The notes under the pieces are model-generated. The model was not told the origin of the DNA, searched no databases, and saw only the letters and a list, made by a program, of their open reading frames with translations. Position numbers and translations under genes: made by a program. From Bacteroidetes bacterium UBA6161 (lineage in GTDB: Bacteria > Bacteroidota > Bacteroidia > NS11-12g > UBA955), in the NCBI GenBank assembly GCA_002422315.1, contig DIUJ01000007.1, forward strand, positions 56,433 through 63,434: 7,002 bases of DNA, given 5' to 3'. The number at the start of each line of letters is the position of its first letter. Position 1 is the first letter of the stretch. This document shows, piece after piece, positions 5,931-7,002 of the stretch.

Positions 5931-6755
5931 ATGACTTTTTTACCCAATCATGTACTTTTTAATTTTGGTGTAGTTTGCCTCCTATCTTTTAATTTTACCC
6001 TTTCTCTTAATCTAAATCTCAAACCAATAACTATCCTCCCTTCTGATTTAAATGAAAATTCCGGTATGGTTTATTGGAATAAAAAAATCTATTTTATAAA
6101 TGACAAAGGAAACAATGCGTCAATTTATTCCATAGACACTCCTTTTTCAGGAAAAGCAACAGAAATAAAAATACTAAATTTAAAAAATAAAGATTGGGAA
6201 GAAATGTCATCTAACAGCAACTTTATTTTTATTGGAGATATTGGCAATAATAAGCTTGATAGAGAAGAAGTGGAAATATACAAAATCAAAAAAAGTTCAT
6301 TTATTGAATCTGATTTCCGACATATTAATAAAATACCATTCAGATACGAAAAAAACACGAAACAAAATTGCGAAGCATTTGTGGCATTAGAAAACGGCTT
6401 TTTATTTTTTACTAAAGAACCGAATATATGCACAGTATATTTCCTTGCAAACCAAGATAGTATTGCGAAAAAAATTGGCACATTGAACACAGAATGCCTT
6501 ATAACAGGAGCTTGTATATCAAACAAGAATCTTCATTTAATTGGGTATAATAAAAAAGGATCCTGCTATCTATTTAATGTTTCATTTAAACAGACACTAA
6601 ATGTAGGCTCCTATAAAATGGAAAAAATAAATTTAGGGTCCTATAATGAAATAGGACAAATTGAAGCAATATCTTCATTGAACGGAAACGAATTAATTAT
6701 AAGTTGTGAATCTTCTAAAAACAATCCTGCTAAACTTTATAAATATACTTTTTAG
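5931..6755 (+). CDS. Probably secreted beta-propeller-like protein of unknown function
   Basis: The 274-residue product begins with a hydrophobic stretch (about 8-27, FNFGVVCLLSFNFTLSL) that looks like a signal peptide, though with few positive charges at the N-terminus; no lipobox is seen, so export to the periplasm is more likely than lipoprotein anchoring. The rest is strand-rich with repeated hydrophobic-aromatic patterns (KIYFIND, NFIFIGDIG, GFLFFTKE, LHLIGYN, LYKYTF). Spaced motifs recall a widespread family of secreted propeller-like proteins: L-x-E-N-S-G at 40-45, IND-x-G at 56-60, DWEEM at 88-92, GDIGNN at 102-107 followed by R111, CEAF at 147-150, TKE at 161-163, and IEAI at 244-247. 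Conserved Asp, Glu and Asn in such loops could bind metal or substrate, but I know of no assigned function. The start at 5931 is chosen because it gives the signal peptide, has AAAGG 8 bases upstream, and lies 1 base after the crotonase stop; the frame extends upstream to 5829 but would bury the signal peptide. It is the last gene of the rpoN run. Confidence 0.8.
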   Translation: MTFLPNHVLFNFGVVCLLSFNFTLSLNLNLKPITILPSDLNENSGMVYWNKKIYFINDKGNNASIYSIDTPFSGKATEIKILNLKNKDWEEMSSNSNFIFIGDIGNNKLDREEVEIYKIKKSSFIESDFRHINKIPFRYEKNTKQNCEAFVALENGFLFFTKEPNICTVYFLANQDSIAKKIGTLNTECLITGACISNKNLHLIGYNKKGSCYLFNVSFKQTLNVGSYKMEKINLGSYNEIGQIEAISSLNGNELIISCESSKNNPAKLYKYTF

Positions 6756-6760
6756 TTGAC

Positions 6761-6790
6761 AAACCTATTCACTTATATAAGAATAAGTTT
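6761..6790. repeat. Imperfect inverted repeat after the operon's last gene
   Basis: AAACCTATTC (6761-6770) and GAATAAGTTT (6781-6790) pair at 9 of 10 positions around an AT-rich, partly self-complementary 10-base spacer. It begins 6 bases after the stop at 6755 and precedes the strong terminator. It has no U-tract; it may be an mRNA 3'-end structure or chance. Confidence 0.3.
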
Positions 6791-6805
6791 AACATATATT
6801 CCAAA

Positions 6806-6837
6806 AAAAGAGCCGCTAATTGCTTAGCGGCTCTTTT
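6806..6837. terminator. Bidirectional intrinsic terminator between convergent genes
   Basis: A perfect 14-bp stem, AAAAGAGCCGCTAA (6806-6819) against TTAGCGGCTCTTTT (6824-6837), closes a four-base loop (TTGC). Its A-run (from 6803) and T-run (to 6837) supply U-tracts on both strands. It lies between the stop of the secreted-protein gene at 6755 and that of the convergent gene at 6857, and so ends both transcripts. Confidence 0.92.
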
Positions 6838-6856
6838 AATATTGTTTCCTTTTTGC

Positions 6857-7002
6857 TTATCTCAGAAGGGATATGGTACCACTATATTCGTATAGCTTGC
6901 CATCAAATCCTTTTACATTTACCACATACATGTATACATCTTGCTGGCAGTCTTTCCCTTGGAATTTACCATCCCAGCCTTCTTTTAGATCGTCGGAGAT
7001 AT
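6857..7002 (-). CDS. T9SS type B sorting domain protein, C-terminal fragment
   Basis: Only the last 47 residues are in the window; the gene continues past the right edge on the minus strand and its stop TAA is at 6859-6857. The visible part contains GWDGKFQGKDCQQDVYMYVV, then KGFDGKLYEYSGTISLLR at the very end. The GWDG...G...Q.DVY.Y.V...G....Y.GT..L.R pattern is the end of the 'gliding motility-associated C-terminal domain' (type B CTD). This domain targets large extracellular proteins such as adhesins through the type IX secretion system of Bacteroidota. The function of the passenger is not visible. It converges on the rpoN run across a shared terminator. Confidence 0.88.
   Translation of the reverse strand, partial: ISDDLKEGWDGKFQGKDCQQDVYMYVVNVKGFDGKLYEYSGTISLLR

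Noticed and set aside
6125..6526. 133-codon minus-strand open frame opposite the secreted-protein gene
   Set aside because: No domain, promoter or ribosome site; the plus-strand frame carries ordered family-like motifs and fits the operon.
6756..6784. TTGACA at 6756-6761 with AT-rich sequence downstream as a plus-strand promoter
   Set aside because: No -10 or TAnnTTTG box at suitable spacing, and the only thing downstream on that strand is the terminator.

Overview
The window looks like an ordinary core-genome segment from a low-GC member of the Bacteroidota. The clearest lineage marker is at the right edge: the last 47 residues of a minus-strand protein match the C-terminal sorting domain (type B, 'gliding motility-associated' kind) used by the type IX secretion system, which is known only from this phylum. 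Candidate promoters fit the Bacteroidota -33 TTTG / -7 TAnnTTTG pattern, most starts lack a strong Shine-Dalgarno sequence, and non-coding DNA is very AT-rich. The genus cannot be told from this window.

Layout. Positions 1-100 hold the edge of an unidentified neighbour and a bidirectional terminator hairpin (65-100). Two minus-strand housekeeping genes follow: dnaN (DNA polymerase III sliding clamp, 223-1341) and, upstream of it, asnS (asparaginyl-tRNA synthetase, best start at 2964). The 108-base gap between them holds a weak hairpin, a 12-base palindrome and a -7-like box in front of dnaN. A compact divergent promoter region (2965-3035) separates asnS from the plus-strand gene rpoN (sigma-54).

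rpoN heads a tight four-gene plus-strand run: rpoN, a multi-pass membrane protein related to PAP2 phosphatases, a PaaG-like crotonase-fold enzyme, and a probably secreted beta-propeller-like protein. Junctions are 0 bases, a 4-base ATGA overlap and 1 base, so the genes are almost certainly co-transcribed and translationally coupled. The run ends at a perfect 14-bp bidirectional terminator (6806-6837), shared with the convergent, right-truncated T9SS cargo gene.

Functionally the genes cover replication, translation and alternative-sigma transcription, plus three less characterised passengers behind rpoN. I see no mobile element, CRISPR array, tRNA or rRNA, and no convincing new system. The points most worth a second look are the degenerate active-site motifs of the PAP2-like protein, the lack of both hydratase glutamates in the crotonase, the strongly acidic region II of sigma-54, and the conserved-looking but functionally unassigned secreted protein at the operon end.
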